Below, piece by piece: positions 24,447-35,751 of a DNA stretch of 64,000 bases. The translations under genes and the position numbers were made by a program. The stretch is from JAMQPK01 sp963761975 (GTDB taxonomy: Bacteria > Acidobacteriota > Vicinamibacteria > Vicinamibacterales > JAMQPK01): assembly GCA_963761975.1 (NCBI GenBank), contig CAVXIR010000002.1:62001-126000 (forward strand), in the 5' to 3' direction. The notes below the pieces were generated by a model. It made no database searches. It had not been told where the DNA came from and saw nothing but the letters and a program-made list of their open reading frames with translations. Position 1 is the first letter of the stretch. Every line of letters starts with the position of its first letter.

Positions 24447-25667
24447 ATGCGAAAACTCACCTCCGTCATGCTCTTCATCGCTGCGCTGACGCTGATCGCG
24501 ACCCACACTCAGGGACAGTCGTCGCCGCGCGTGCCGCTCCGAACAGGCCTCACCATCGTCACCGCACTCAACGAGCCCGACAAGGGCGACTACGAGTCGA
24601 TCAAGCGCTTCGTCGACGTCAACGACAAGACGGCCCGACTGCGATACTCGGCCGAAGTGCAGGATTCGGGCGACGACAATCCGTTTGCCGCCATCCTGGG
24701 TGGCGGCCGCCAACCCAAGCCGGATACAAATTCCACAGTGAAGAAGACGCGCACGGTCAACACGATGCGCACGGTGAACCGAGTTGATCTGGAGAGTGCA
24801 ACGGATTACCGGTGGAACTACAACGAACAGCAGCCCGAGACGTTCCCAGGCAGCACCGCCGTCGGCGTATCGCGCAAGGTGCTGACCGCGCTCAAGACGA
24901 AGGGCGAAGCTGACCTTCGGGTACCCGAGGGCGGCATTGCCGGCGCACTCGGGAATCTTCTCAGCGGCTTTCTCTCGTCATCGGACGTCGACTCGGCAAC
25001 GATGACGCAGGGAACCTTGAAGCGCGTGGAGGCCAAGCCCGTGCCTTTCAAAGTGATCCTCAACGACGATCCGGTGGAGCTGATGGCGATTCACGCGCGC
25101 GGTCAGCTGGGTGAGAATGCCGCCGAATTCTGGATTCTCGACGACGGCGACAATCCGTTGGCGCTGACGTGGGAAGTGGCAGGCACGCGGCTGCACGTGA
25201 TCCGGCTGTCCTATCCGGAGAATGTGCTCACCACAACAAAGGAAACCAGTCCAGCCACTTCCGCAACACCGGCCGTGAACGCCGCCGCTGGCACCGCCAA
25301 GCGTATCGAGGAGGATCTCGCCAAAGACGGCCGTTCGATCATTTACGGCATCTACTTCGACTTTGCGAGCGACCGAATCAAGGAGGAATCCGAGCCGGTG
25401 CTCTCCGAAATCGCGCAAGTATTGCGGTCGAATCCGACCTGGAACCTGAACGTCGAAGGGCACACCGACAGCATCGGTAGCGATGCCGATAACCTCGACC
25501 TGTCGCGGCGTCGATCGGCAGCGGTCAAGCAGGCGCTCACGATGCGCTACAAGATCGATCTCAACCGGCTGCAGACATCCGGCTACGGCGAATCGCGGCC
25601 GAAGGATCGCAACGACACCATGGAAGGTCGCGCCCGCAACCGCCGCGTCGAGCTCGTGAAAGGGTGA
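24447..25667 (+). CDS. OmpA-family outer-membrane protein, paralogue 1
   Basis: 406 residues from ATG 24447, chosen because it starts the signal peptide MRKLTSVMLFIAALTLIATH. After RVPLRTGLTIVTAL comes a ~250-residue domain shared with the other two OmpA proteins of this locus (KRVEAKPVPFKVILNDDPVEL matches RISETPVPFKVLLNGTRVEL of paralogue 2). The C-terminal OmpA domain (~297-406) has GIYFDFASDRI, VEGHTDSIGSDADNLDLSRR and GYGESRPKDRNDTMEGRARN with RRVEL, so the peptidoglycan-binding Asp and Arg are present. It anchors the outer membrane to peptidoglycan. Two low-complexity inserts (Lys/Thr at ~110, Thr/Ala at ~270) are unique to it. Confidence 0.85.
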   Translation: MRKLTSVMLFIAALTLIATHTQGQSSPRVPLRTGLTIVTALNEPDKGDYESIKRFVDVNDKTARLRYSAEVQDSGDDNPFAAILGGGRQPKPDTNSTVKKTRTVNTMRTVNRVDLESATDYRWNYNEQQPETFPGSTAVGVSRKVLTALKTKGEADLRVPEGGIAGALGNLLSGFLSSSDVDSATMTQGTLKRVEAKPVPFKVILNDDPVELMAIHARGQLGENAAEFWILDDGDNPLALTWEVAGTRLHVIRLSYPENVLTTTKETSPATSATPAVNAAAGTAKRIEEDLAKDGRSIIYGIYFDFASDRIKEESEPVLSEIAQVLRSNPTWNLNVEGHTDSIGSDADNLDLSRRRSAAVKQALTMRYKIDLNRLQTSGYGESRPKDRNDTMEGRARNRRVELVKG

Positions 25668-25671
25668 TCGG

Positions 25672-26046
25672 CTATCGCAGGACGCTGTGCTTCCGAAGAT
25701 AGTCGATCACGTCCTGAACGTTCTTGAAGCGATCGGCATCCGCGTTGGGGATGTCGATCGTGAAGACCCGCTCGTACGCCATCACGAGCTCCACCATGCT
25801 GAGCTCGTCGGCACCAAGGTCCTTTGCGAACGTCGCGGCCGGAACCACCCGGCTCTCGTCGATCTTGAGCGTGCTCGCGATGGTTGACCGCAAGGTCGCC
25901 GGGACAGCGCCGTCGCCTGTCGAGCGGACAGCCGCTGAAGACTGAGCCGGCGTCGTGCCAACGGCCGCCGAATCCGCCGCATTCGAGCCACAGCCCTGGA
26001 GGAAACACGCAAACACGGCAACCGCGATCGATCGTTGAATCCTCAC
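25672..26046 (-). CDS. Lipoprotein with acyl-carrier-protein fold lacking the phosphopantetheine Ser
   Basis: 124 residues from the GTG at 26046 (AGAGG six bases upstream). A lipoprotein signal ends LQGC, so C19 would be lipidated. A Ser/Ala/Thr linker follows, then an ACP-like domain (~48-122): STLKIDESRVVPAATFAKDL, GADELSMVELVMAYERVF, IDIPNADADRFKNVQDVIDY. Aligned with ordinary ACP (GADSLDTVELVM), the serine that receives 4'-phosphopantetheine is Glu (E81). It cannot be a normal acyl carrier and is exported, where no holo-ACP synthase acts. It may be a binding module. It faces the promoter region with lux-type site 2. Confidence 0.8.
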   Translation of the reverse strand: MRIQRSIAVAVFACFLQGCGSNAADSAAVGTTPAQSSAAVRSTGDGAVPATLRSTIASTLKIDESRVVPAATFAKDLGADELSMVELVMAYERVFTIDIPNADADRFKNVQDVIDYLRKHSVLR

Positions 26047-26142
26047 GTTACACCTCTCGAACTCAGCAAGTGCCACGAAGCGTACGAGGCGATGCCCATG
26101 GTCGCCACCCACTGGTTGTAGCACCAGCGATTGATCCGAGGG

Positions 26143-26162
26143 AACTACTTGGAGGGGTAGCG
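26143..26162. promoter_or_regulatory. Lux-type box, site 2
   Basis: AACTACT-N6-GGTAGCG, CT-N12-AG satisfied, in the divergent region between the ACP-like lipoprotein (26046) and the gene at 26240. A degenerate partner ending GGTAGGT at 26185-26191 has its centre 29 bp away. Confidence 0.6.
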
Positions 26163-26239
26163 ATCGTGAGGTCCTGCTTCTTAAGGTAGGTTACGGCGCC
26201 GTGCCGAATGACTAAGCTGCTGCCAGGGAGGAATGTCGG

Positions 26240-27020
26240 ATGATCCTGCGTCTGGTCGCAGCCATCGCATGTGCCGCAGCGTTGTGGTCGGGCGCGCCGA
26301 TCGTCGTCGCGCAGGCCACGTCGAGCCACCCGCCGGAGCTGACCAGGTCGATCGCCTACTACGCCACGTTGACGAGTTACGCAGACTCTGGAACGGTCAC
26401 GGTCGACACCGGTGGGATCGTGAACAAAGCCCGCTTCACCACCTACTTCCGCCGGGCGTCGCGCGATCTCTCTTTCGATTTTCAATCGTTGACGAGCGTG
26501 ACGGTCAAGACCGGTCACACGATCGATATGCGCGCCCACCGCGTCGTGCTCTGGATGTTCAGCGGCGCGATGCAGACATACCAGACCCCGACACCGCAGC
26601 CTCTCCAGCAGGTGGGGTCGGATGCCGGCGCCCAGGTGCGCGCGCTGTCGGGAATATCGCATCCTACGAGCGGCGCCGCGATCATTATCCCGTCGTTGCT
26701 GTACCTCGCAGGCACGACTGCCGAGCGCGATCCTGCAGATCGAGCAGGCAGGGGTCGCCGGCGTGGAGCCGATTAATGGTCGGCCATGCCACAGAGTCAC
26801 TGGGACAGCGGCCGCGTATTACCCGAGCGGCAAGCGCACCGGAGTCCGGCCCGTCACTGTGTGGATCGATACCGAAACCCAGCTCGTTCGACGCGTGGTC
26901 GAAGATACACCGGAGGGTTACGGAGACGGCAAGGCAACGCTTCGAATCACGTTCGACTACGAGCCGCAGGCGAATCCGGCGATCGACGACGCCAGGTTCC
27001 AGTTCAAGGTACCCGAGTAG
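26240..27020 (+). pseudogene. Exported LolA/DUF2092-like protein with one frameshift
   Basis: ATG 26240 starts a signal peptide (ILRLVAAIACAAALWSGAPIVVAQ). The N-terminal half has IAYYATLTSYADSGTVTVDT, ARFTTYFRRASRDLSFDFQS. Near 26712 coding passes to another frame: AILQIEQAGVAGVEPINGRP, CHRVTG, RPVTVWIDTETQLVRRVVED, TLRITFDYEPQANPAIDDAR, ending FQFKVPE. This is the pattern of periplasmic beta-sheet proteins related to LolA or DUF2092 (a half-barrel that shelters lipid). A single indel breaks it, so a sequencing error cannot be excluded. It shares the promoter region with the ACP-like lipoprotein. Confidence 0.6.
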
Positions 27021-27545
27021 CTACCGGCGCTGAGTCGGCGGCGTACCGATGACGCCTGATAGCAGTTTCAGCGTCTTGCTGGCCTCAACATTCGCGATTG
27101 CCGCAAACAGCATGACGAGCAACAGGAGTGCGCCCAGGCCCCCTGCCATGCCGGCGCCGGGCATCGCGAGAGCCTCGGGGGCGGCAATCGACGCGATGCG
27201 GCTCGCAATCACGGTGAGGATGGCCAGAAAGCTGATCACCAGCGGATGCAGTTGAAGCTGTGCCTCGATTCGCGTACCGCCGGCAACGCGCGATACCTGT
27301 CCCCTGATCACTGGATTGAAAGAGTTACGCCCTTTGACGATGCGCATCATGTGAAACCGGCCGTCGGCGAAAGTGCCCTGGAAAAGCTGAGTGCGGCGAT
27401 CGAAGAACGGCGATGCCGGCGCAGTGATCTCCTGTTGGAGACGGTGCGCTATTTCTTCCGGCGCAGAGCGAGCTCTCGAACGCGACGCTGCGGCCTGGGA
27501 AGAACAGATCGAGCATGAGGGGATCTCAGCACATAGCGCACGCAA
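27021..27545 (-). CDS. Two-helix membrane protein of unknown function
   Basis: Up to 174 residues; the true start may be internal. A soluble N-terminal half (LFQGTFADGRFHMMRIVKGR, NSFNPVIRGQVSRVAGGTRI, EAQLQLHPLVISF) precedes two TM helices (~98-120 and ~127-150). The FxG..xxGRFxMxRIxxxRNSF.PVIRG pattern is one I associate with uncharacterised bacterial membrane proteins having a PH-like soluble part. Convergent with the frameshifted gene at 26240, ending one base after it. Confidence 0.55.
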   Translation of the reverse strand: MRALCAEIPSCSICSSQAAASRSRARSAPEEIAHRLQQEITAPASPFFDRRTQLFQGTFADGRFHMMRIVKGRNSFNPVIRGQVSRVAGGTRIEAQLQLHPLVISFLAILTVIASRIASIAAPEALAMPGAGMAGGLGALLLLVMLFAAIANVEASKTLKLLSGVIGTPPTQRR

Positions 27546-27642
27546 ACTGCACGGAAGCCCTCAGTGAGGGAAATCGACAACAGGAGGTGCGTAGTGGTCG
27601 GAGGCGGTGGCGATGCGCACAGCGTAAATCGCCCTGGGCGAT

Positions 27643-27689
27643 ACCTACCTGTACGCGCAGCTATTGGCGTTTCAACTCTAAAGGTAGTT
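27643..27689. promoter_or_regulatory. Lux-type box, site 3 (one degenerate site plus a half-site)
   Basis: ACCTACC-N6-CGCAGCT (27643-27662) satisfies CT-N12-AG. A second position 27 bp on has a perfect right half GGTAGTT (27683-27689) but no left half. The pair ends 7 bp before the start of the first fibre-like gene, a position suited to repression or to overlap with the core promoter. Confidence 0.45.
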
Positions 27690-27695
27690 TTCAAC

Positions 27696-28712
27696 ATGGA
27701 CGTGCGAACGATGTTCGTCGGAATCGGTGCGACGGCCGCGGCGGCGGGAGGCGCTGCCGCAATCTGGCTCACGCTTGCATCGCAGGGCGGCGTCGCAGAG
27801 ATGGGCACCGGTGCTGAGACAGAACAGACTCAGAGACCACCGCGAACTGACGACGACGTCGTCGTTGTCTGCGTGGCCGCCGACAGCGTGGTCCATGCGC
27901 CGCGCTCTGAGGGTAACTGTGCGCCCGGCCAACGAGAGGTGAGTCTCGAACTCGAAGAGACCTGCGAACAGTGCCCACCTTTCAATGAGCCTCCGCCTTC
28001 GGAAAACCGTGACAACGCGGAGTTGAATGCGCTCGACCGGCGAATTCGTGCGCTCGAAAACGCTCCGTATTTCGAAGTCGTCGACGATCGAGAGCGACCG
28101 ATGTTCCGCGTCGGGCCCGACGGCGTCAGCGTGTTTAACGAGAGCGGTTCGATCGTCTCCGCATTCAGAGTCACGGAGTATGGCGGGCATTTCACCGCCA
28201 GCTCGCCCAGCGGAGCGAGAGAAGCCTCGCTGGGGGCGATGGGCACCACCTCTGGTCTGCTGGTCACCGAGGCCGGCATGGTTCGGGCGAGCCTGCTGGC
28301 CAAAGAAGACACGAATTCAGCATCACTTCGGTTCCCCTCCGCAAACGGACTCATCGCCGGGATCGGCACATCCAGGGACAACACCGGCGCGCTCCTGGTC
28401 GGAGACCTCGCTGGTGGCCTCAAGGCATCGCTGACAGTTCCTGGTGGACGCGGCATGATCCGGGTGCAGAAGGACGAGAAAGGCTCGGGCGTGTCGTTGC
28501 TCGAGCAGTCCAGCGGCGGAGGGTTGTTCGAGATCGACAACTCGCTGGGCATGTCAGCCATCAAGATGGGCGGCGTCAACAACCGGTACGGCCTCGTGGT
28601 GGCCGGCCCGACGCTCGGACTCCCGCTGATTCCAAAGTCGGCATTGCCGGGCAGCTATTTCATGGGGTGCGGAAGTCAGGCGCCGCCTGCCTGCATGCCA
28701 AATATCCCCTGA
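27696..28712 (+). CDS. Membrane-anchored fibre-like protein 1
   Basis: 338 residues from ATG 27696 (the frame opens earlier, but this codon starts the hydrophobic anchor TMFVGIGATAAAAGGAAAIW). Order: N-terminal TM anchor; a small two-Cys domain (VVCVAADSVV...NCAPGQREVSL); CEQCPPF; a coiled-coil stretch LNALDRRIRALEN; then ~230 residues of short Gly-rich beta repeats (MFRVGPDGVSVFNESGSIVS, LGAMGTTSGLLVTEAGMVRA, GMIRVQKDEKGSGVSLLEQS). The layout resembles phage tail-fibre or adhesin trimers. It ends YFMGCGSQAPPACMP, with two further Cys. First gene of a four-gene operon with two paralogues and OmpA 2. Confidence 0.7.
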   Translation: MDVRTMFVGIGATAAAAGGAAAIWLTLASQGGVAEMGTGAETEQTQRPPRTDDDVVVVCVAADSVVHAPRSEGNCAPGQREVSLELEETCEQCPPFNEPPPSENRDNAELNALDRRIRALENAPYFEVVDDRERPMFRVGPDGVSVFNESGSIVSAFRVTEYGGHFTASSPSGAREASLGAMGTTSGLLVTEAGMVRASLLAKEDTNSASLRFPSANGLIAGIGTSRDNTGALLVGDLAGGLKASLTVPGGRGMIRVQKDEKGSGVSLLEQSSGGGLFEIDNSLGMSAIKMGGVNNRYGLVVAGPTLGLPLIPKSALPGSYFMGCGSQAPPACMPNIP

Positions 28713-28741
28713 TCGTGGCCACAACCAGCCTGGAGTGATCG

Positions 28742-29713
28742 ATGGTGTTCAAAGAATCGTTATTCGCCTTTGCTCTCGGCGTGACGACCGTCGCCGCGGC
28801 ACACATGATGTGGGTCCAGGTGGCCGCGCAGTCGGAAGAAGATGCCGTCGTGGTGTGCGCCAATCCCGATGGCGTGATGCGTCAGGTCGGCACCTCGTCT
28901 GCGTGCCCGGCAGGCGACCGCAGAATCGTCCTGAAGCCACCAAAGTACGAGCGGCCGTGCGAGCAAGAGCGCAAGCCGGATCTCGCTGCGCTCGGTCGGC
29001 GTTTGGACACGCTCGAAGGACGCAACGACGAGCGCCTGCTCGATCGGACGGCCATGGCTCCGTTTCACGTCACCAATGAAGCCGGCATCACCGTGTTCTC
29101 GGTTGAGACCGGATCAGATAACGCGTCCACGACGATTGCCAACGCGATTGGCGCGCCGGTCGCACGCATCGGCGCGTATCCGACAGGGGGTGATCTCAGC
29201 GTCATGTCTGGATCCGTCCGTCCTGGGGCGTACTCTGCCGAGAGGACTGCCATACAGTCGTCGCTCTTTTCATTCACCGATCGTTCCGGCCTGGACGTTG
29301 TTGCCGGCGCGATGACTCCAATCAGGCTGGCGAAGCGCGACGGCACGTATGCGCTGGCCGTGTCGCTGAAGGGGAACCTGCTCGCCGCGCTGGGTGAATC
29401 GACGGTGGGATCAGGTCTCGCCCTGGTCAACGACACTGATGGCAGCACGCGCGCGTCAGTGCATCCAACAGAACAAGCCGGACCCGGCATCGCGCGCATC
29501 ATCGATGGGGACGGCAAGACGGTCGCGGCGCTGTCGGCGACAGGCCCTAATGGCTCGGGACTGCTGCAACTCAGAAACAACGCGGACGTCGTCATGGTGG
29601 AAGCCGGCATGCTCGCCAGCGGCATCGGCGCGGTCCGTGCGGGACCAGGGGCCTTCCAGCAAGGCCTCGGATTCATTGGCCTCCCCGCCAGCTACATCGA
29701 AGGGAAGAAGTGA
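28742..29713 (+). CDS. Membrane-anchored fibre-like protein 2
   Basis: 323 residues. Anchor ESLFAFALGVTTVAAAHMMW, two-Cys domain (VVVCANPDGVMRQVG...ACPAGDRRIVL), coiled coil LAALGRRLDTLEG, then PFHVTNEAGITVFSVE and a series of ~25-30 residue Gly-containing beta repeats ending AVRAGPGAFQQGLGFIGLPA. Same architecture and clear sequence kinship with 1 and 3 (C-terminus IGAVRAGP versus AGVVRTGP). The gap from gene 1 is 29 bp with a GGAG ribosome site; its stop overlaps the next start (TGATG). Confidence 0.7.
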   Translation: MVFKESLFAFALGVTTVAAAHMMWVQVAAQSEEDAVVVCANPDGVMRQVGTSSACPAGDRRIVLKPPKYERPCEQERKPDLAALGRRLDTLEGRNDERLLDRTAMAPFHVTNEAGITVFSVETGSDNASTTIANAIGAPVARIGAYPTGGDLSVMSGSVRPGAYSAERTAIQSSLFSFTDRSGLDVVAGAMTPIRLAKRDGTYALAVSLKGNLLAALGESTVGSGLALVNDTDGSTRASVHPTEQAGPGIARIIDGDGKTVAALSATGPNGSGLLQLRNNADVVMVEAGMLASGIGAVRAGPGAFQQGLGFIGLPASYIEGKK

Positions 29714-30636
29714 TGACCAAGGCCAGATTATTCGCGAGTTGTTCCGCCTTTGGCTGCGGCGCCATCGTCGCCCTTGTGGCGATCACCTCCCGTCAAGACA
29801 TCCTTGCGGCTCCGGGCACCATGACTGTCCACACGTGCGCCGCCGCGGATGGCACGTTGCGGGTGATCGACGCCGCCGTGCCGTGCGAACCGGAGGAGCG
29901 GCGGGTTCGGATTCACGTCCCGAGTCAGGACGATCCCGAGTGCAAGGCGGATAACGCCCGCATCGAGAAGTTCGAGAGCAGGCTGAAAGACCTCGAGCGT
30001 CGCAGCACCTTCGACGGGAGACGTCGAGTAACGGCGCCTTTCACGGTCATCGCGGATAAAGGCGCGCCCATACTCAAGATTGATGATTGGGAAGCGCAGT
30101 TCTACAACCTTCAAAACAAGAATGTTGTGTCGATCGTCGCGACCGACACGTTCGGCGGCTCCCTCCTCACGCGAACTCCGGACGGTCAAAGCACAGCGCA
30201 GATCCACGCCGGCCACGTGAGATTCGAAGAACAGCGCAAGGACAGAGTCCACCTCGGTCTATTGCCGGACAAGCGATATGGCTTGATGATTACGAACGCC
30301 CAAGGTAAGAACGTCGCGTATCTGGGGCAAGCGCGCGACGGTACCGGATATATCGGACTTGCCGATGCCGCTGGGGCCACGAAAGTGGAACTGTCGGTGA
30401 ACAAAAACGCGGGTCACCTCGCTGTGCGGAACGCCGAGCAGGTGGCCGGGGTGTTCGTCGCCGGCACGAACACGGGCGCCGGCCTGATGGAACTCAACGA
30501 TGGCAAGGGAACTGCCATCGTCGAAGCGGGCGTGAACCCCGATGGCGCCGGCGTGGTGCGTACCGGCCCGAACATGCGGGGCTTCGGCGTTGGGCTCGTT
30601 GGCCTGGTGCCGAGCATGATCCTCGGCAAACCATAG
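29713..30636 (+). CDS. Membrane-anchored fibre-like protein 3
   Basis: 307 residues from ATG 29713, overlapping the stop of gene 2. Anchor SAFGCGAIVALVAITSR, two-Cys domain (VHTCAAADGTLRVID...PCEPEERRVRI), coiled coil IEKFESRLKDLERR, then PFTVIADKGAPILKIDDWEA and beta repeats (HLAVRNAEQVAGVFVAGTNT, GAGLMELNDGKGTAIVEAGV), ending GVVRTGPNMRGFGVGLVGLV. The two-Cys motif C-x(5-6)-G-x(2)-R...C-x(2-3)-E-x(3)-V occurs in many fibre-like proteins. The OmpA gene follows after 20 bp. Substrate or binding partner unknown. Confidence 0.7.
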   Translation: MTKARLFASCSAFGCGAIVALVAITSRQDILAAPGTMTVHTCAAADGTLRVIDAAVPCEPEERRVRIHVPSQDDPECKADNARIEKFESRLKDLERRSTFDGRRRVTAPFTVIADKGAPILKIDDWEAQFYNLQNKNVVSIVATDTFGGSLLTRTPDGQSTAQIHAGHVRFEEQRKDRVHLGLLPDKRYGLMITNAQGKNVAYLGQARDGTGYIGLADAAGATKVELSVNKNAGHLAVRNAEQVAGVFVAGTNTGAGLMELNDGKGTAIVEAGVNPDGAGVVRTGPNMRGFGVGLVGLVPSMILGKP

Positions 30637-30656
30637 CTTCGCGGCACCTTCGTAAT

Positions 30657-31769
30657 ATGCGCTCATCGCATCGGTCCACCCTGATCCTGCTCGCCGCGCT
30701 CGTCGCGTCGGGCACCCTGCGGCTGTCGGCGCAAGGCACGCCGAAGGCGCCGGAGATTCCCGTCGTCGCGGGATTGACGTTCGTGCTCGCCGTCAACAAT
30801 CCGAACGCGGCTGCGGCCGGCAGCAACATCGCCACGGGCGACTACGAGATGGTCGTGAGCGACGTGACGGCGGATCAGATCGTCCTGACAACGCGAATCG
30901 ATGCGCTGGACGAACGGAAACAGCAGCTGAATCTGAACATCGAGCGGCGGCTGCCCACACCTGACGTCGGCAATGCGCGGCTGCAAATCCTCGGGTTCCA
31001 CACCAACGACGCCACCACGTTGACCGGGACGACTGCGCTTGGCCCCTCGCTTGCGGTGCTGCGCGATCTGCGAACGACAGGCCGCGCCCAATACTCAGTG
31101 CGCAACTTCAATCACCTCTCGACCAGCAGCGGCACGCTGGAGCGCATCAGCGAAACGCCGGTGCCCTTCAAAGTTCTGCTGAACGGAACCCGTGTCGAGC
31201 TGCCGGCGATTCAGGTGCGCGGACGCTTGACGTACCGCGGCAACGTCGTCCGGCCGTGGGAGTTCCTGCTGCTGGACCATCCTCGATTTCCGCTGACGTT
31301 GCGATTCGCGGTCGGGGGCGTCGGAGAGGGCTTTCCGTTCACGCTCGACTCGGCTCGCGAGATCGTGAAGATCGACTATCCGCTGCCGCAGAACACCGTC
31401 GAAGCAGCGCTGGCGAAGGAGTGCCGCGTCGAAGTGCCCGGCCTGTATTTCGACTTCAACCGCGCCACGATCAATCCGCAGTCGAAAGCCGCGCTGCAGT
31501 CGATTGCGGATCTGCTGACCCGGCATCCCTGGAGCGTCACGGTCGAGGGACACACCGACAACGTCGGCACCGATAGGTCCAACGACGATCTGTCGTCGCG
31601 GCGCGCTGCGGCCGTGAAGGACGCGCTCATCCGGGACTACCACATCGCCGCAGCGCGATTGGCATCGACGGGCTTCGGCGAGCGACGGCCGCGTGAAACC
31701 AACGACACCATCGCCGGAAGGGCGCGCAATCGGCGCGTCGAGTTGGTGCGCGACTGCTCGAAGCCATAG
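30657..31769 (+). CDS. OmpA-family outer-membrane protein, paralogue 2
   Basis: 370 residues with a signal peptide (LILLAALVASGTLRLSAQ). The N-terminal domain starts VVAGLTFVLAVNNPNAAAAG and contains ATGDYEMVVSDVTADQIVL, TPVPFKVLLNGTRVELPAIQ and LLLDHPRFPLTLRF. The C-terminal OmpA domain (~261-370) has PGLYFDFNRATINPQSKAAL, VEGHTDNVGTDRSNDDLSSR and GFGERRPRETNDTIAGRARN. It is the last gene of the fibre operon (20-bp gap), which suggests that the fibres and this peptidoglycan-tethered outer-membrane protein work together. Confidence 0.85.
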   Translation: MRSSHRSTLILLAALVASGTLRLSAQGTPKAPEIPVVAGLTFVLAVNNPNAAAAGSNIATGDYEMVVSDVTADQIVLTTRIDALDERKQQLNLNIERRLPTPDVGNARLQILGFHTNDATTLTGTTALGPSLAVLRDLRTTGRAQYSVRNFNHLSTSSGTLERISETPVPFKVLLNGTRVELPAIQVRGRLTYRGNVVRPWEFLLLDHPRFPLTLRFAVGGVGEGFPFTLDSAREIVKIDYPLPQNTVEAALAKECRVEVPGLYFDFNRATINPQSKAALQSIADLLTRHPWSVTVEGHTDNVGTDRSNDDLSSRRAAAVKDALIRDYHIAAARLASTGFGERRPRETNDTIAGRARNRRVELVRDCSKP

Positions 31770-31804
31770 AGCTCGTTCGCCAGTAGCGATCTGACAGGAA
31801 CTTC

Positions 31805-32956
31805 TTACGGCGCCAGCCGCTGCATCGCCGTCGCGGCGAGCTTGATGGCATCACCGCGCGTCGCCCGCGACGTCCGGTAGTGCACCTCGAGCAACTTCTC
31901 ACCCTTCAGAAACATCAGTGCTCCGTTCATCCCCACTTGCGCGGCGTCCCAGGGTCCTTTCATGACGGTCACTTGTTCCTTTGGCATGACCAGTCCAACC
32001 AGCCCGCCAATACCTTTCTCCATCTTGAAGTTTTCATCGCCACCACTCCATGTCGGCGACACCACGAATACGTGGTGGCCGGGCGTGAAGTACGCGCAGG
32101 CGAAGCCCTTGCCATGCGCCAACGGCGGCCAATTCGAGGACGAGCGATACAGCTCGACCGAGAGCGGTCCAAGAACCGCTTCAACTTCGGCCTTCGTCAG
32201 GAGGCTGCAGGCGTCACCGACAGTTCCGAGTTGAATGATCTGATAAGGGTTGGTGACCGCGAACGGGAGATCGGGAATGCGATCGCGCACACGCTCGGCG
32301 AGCGCGCGCATTTGCTCTCTCGGAACGTCGGGCGACTTCGCCTGCACGTTGACCTGCACGTGTCCCACACGGCCCATGAAACCGTACGGAATCCTGCGCA
32401 CGTCGTCCCAGTCAATTGCGGCCTTCGCCGTCGCCGGCGCCGACTGCGCCTCGTTTCCGCCGATGCCCATCATCTCTTTTGCCATGGCATCCATGGCCTG
32501 CTCGCCGACCACTTCTCCTCTGACGTCCACGCTCACGCTCACGGCATACGAGCGCGGGTCCTGCTGCACGGCAAAGAGTGAGCCGGGGCCGGTGAGCTCC
32601 GGATCAGGGTTCCCGAACCTCTCGGCGAGCGTTTGCTGCAGATCTTTGGCCTGCTGGCGCTTGGCGGCGACGGCTTCAGGCAAGACGAAGGTATAGAGGC
32701 AGCCGTCGTCTTTCCGCGGCGGCTCCGCGAGTTTTCCCATGACCGCCTCGACATCGGCAGCGGGAATCCAGGCGCACGGATCGTTCGGCTCGGCGGCCGT
32801 GCGGATTGACGGCGTCCACTCCTCCGTCGGCCGGCGTGTATCGGCCGGCTTCGCTCCGGCGGCTTCGCCGGTGGCGCCTGGATCCTTCGCCGCATCGCCG
32901 CCGCCGCACGCCGCGACCACGAGTGAGAGCGATAACGCGACAGCAAGTCTTTTCAT
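31805..32956 (-). CDS. Lipoprotein with two DUF3558-like Cys domains
   Basis: 383 residues from ATG 32956; lipobox LVVAAC puts the lipidated Cys at 17. After an Ala/Gly linker there are two related domains: DPCAWIPAADVEAVMGKLAE...DGCLYTF (~50-180) and DACSLLTKAEVEAVLGPLSV...FACAYFTPGHHVFVVSP (~255-383). Both follow the pattern C-x-L[LI]-x(3)-[DE]V-x-A-x(2)-G ... CxY of the exported proteins at 23788 and 36602. Internal duplication is therefore likely. It shares a divergent promoter with the Ser/Thr kinase; two lux-type boxes lie between. Confidence 0.75.
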   Translation of the reverse strand: MKRLAVALSLSLVVAACGGGDAAKDPGATGEAAGAKPADTRRPTEEWTPSIRTAAEPNDPCAWIPAADVEAVMGKLAEPPRKDDGCLYTFVLPEAVAAKRQQAKDLQQTLAERFGNPDPELTGPGSLFAVQQDPRSYAVSVSVDVRGEVVGEQAMDAMAKEMMGIGGNEAQSAPATAKAAIDWDDVRRIPYGFMGRVGHVQVNVQAKSPDVPREQMRALAERVRDRIPDLPFAVTNPYQIIQLGTVGDACSLLTKAEVEAVLGPLSVELYRSSSNWPPLAHGKGFACAYFTPGHHVFVVSPTWSGGDENFKMEKGIGGLVGLVMPKEQVTVMKGPWDAAQVGMNGALMFLKGEKLLEVHYRTSRATRGDAIKLAATAMQRLAP

Positions 32957-32990
32957 GAAGACATCGTATGAACAGCGCTCGCGCACAGCC

Positions 32991-33037
32991 AGCTACGCAC
33001 GTAGGTAGGTCGGGCGAAACTACCTGCCGATGTAGCT
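32991..33037. promoter_or_regulatory. Paired lux-type boxes, site 4
   Basis: AGCTACG-N6-GGTAGGT (32991-33010) and AACTACC-N6-TGTAGCT (33018-33037), both with CT-N12-AG and centres 27 bp apart. Located between the divergent lipoprotein (32956) and the kinase (33122). The best-preserved pair together with site 6. Confidence 0.7.
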
Positions 33038-33121
33038 GCGCAGAGCGGCATCGGTGGATACGATCGCAGCGGCGCGGACATCGTGGAATCTGGATCGTTG
33101 GCACGACCACCGTACCGTAAG

Positions 33122-35704
<2,583 letters not shown>

Positions 35705-35751
35705 GGGGTTGCGGCTCGTCATCGTGCGTTACCAGTTGAGGCTGGATTCGC

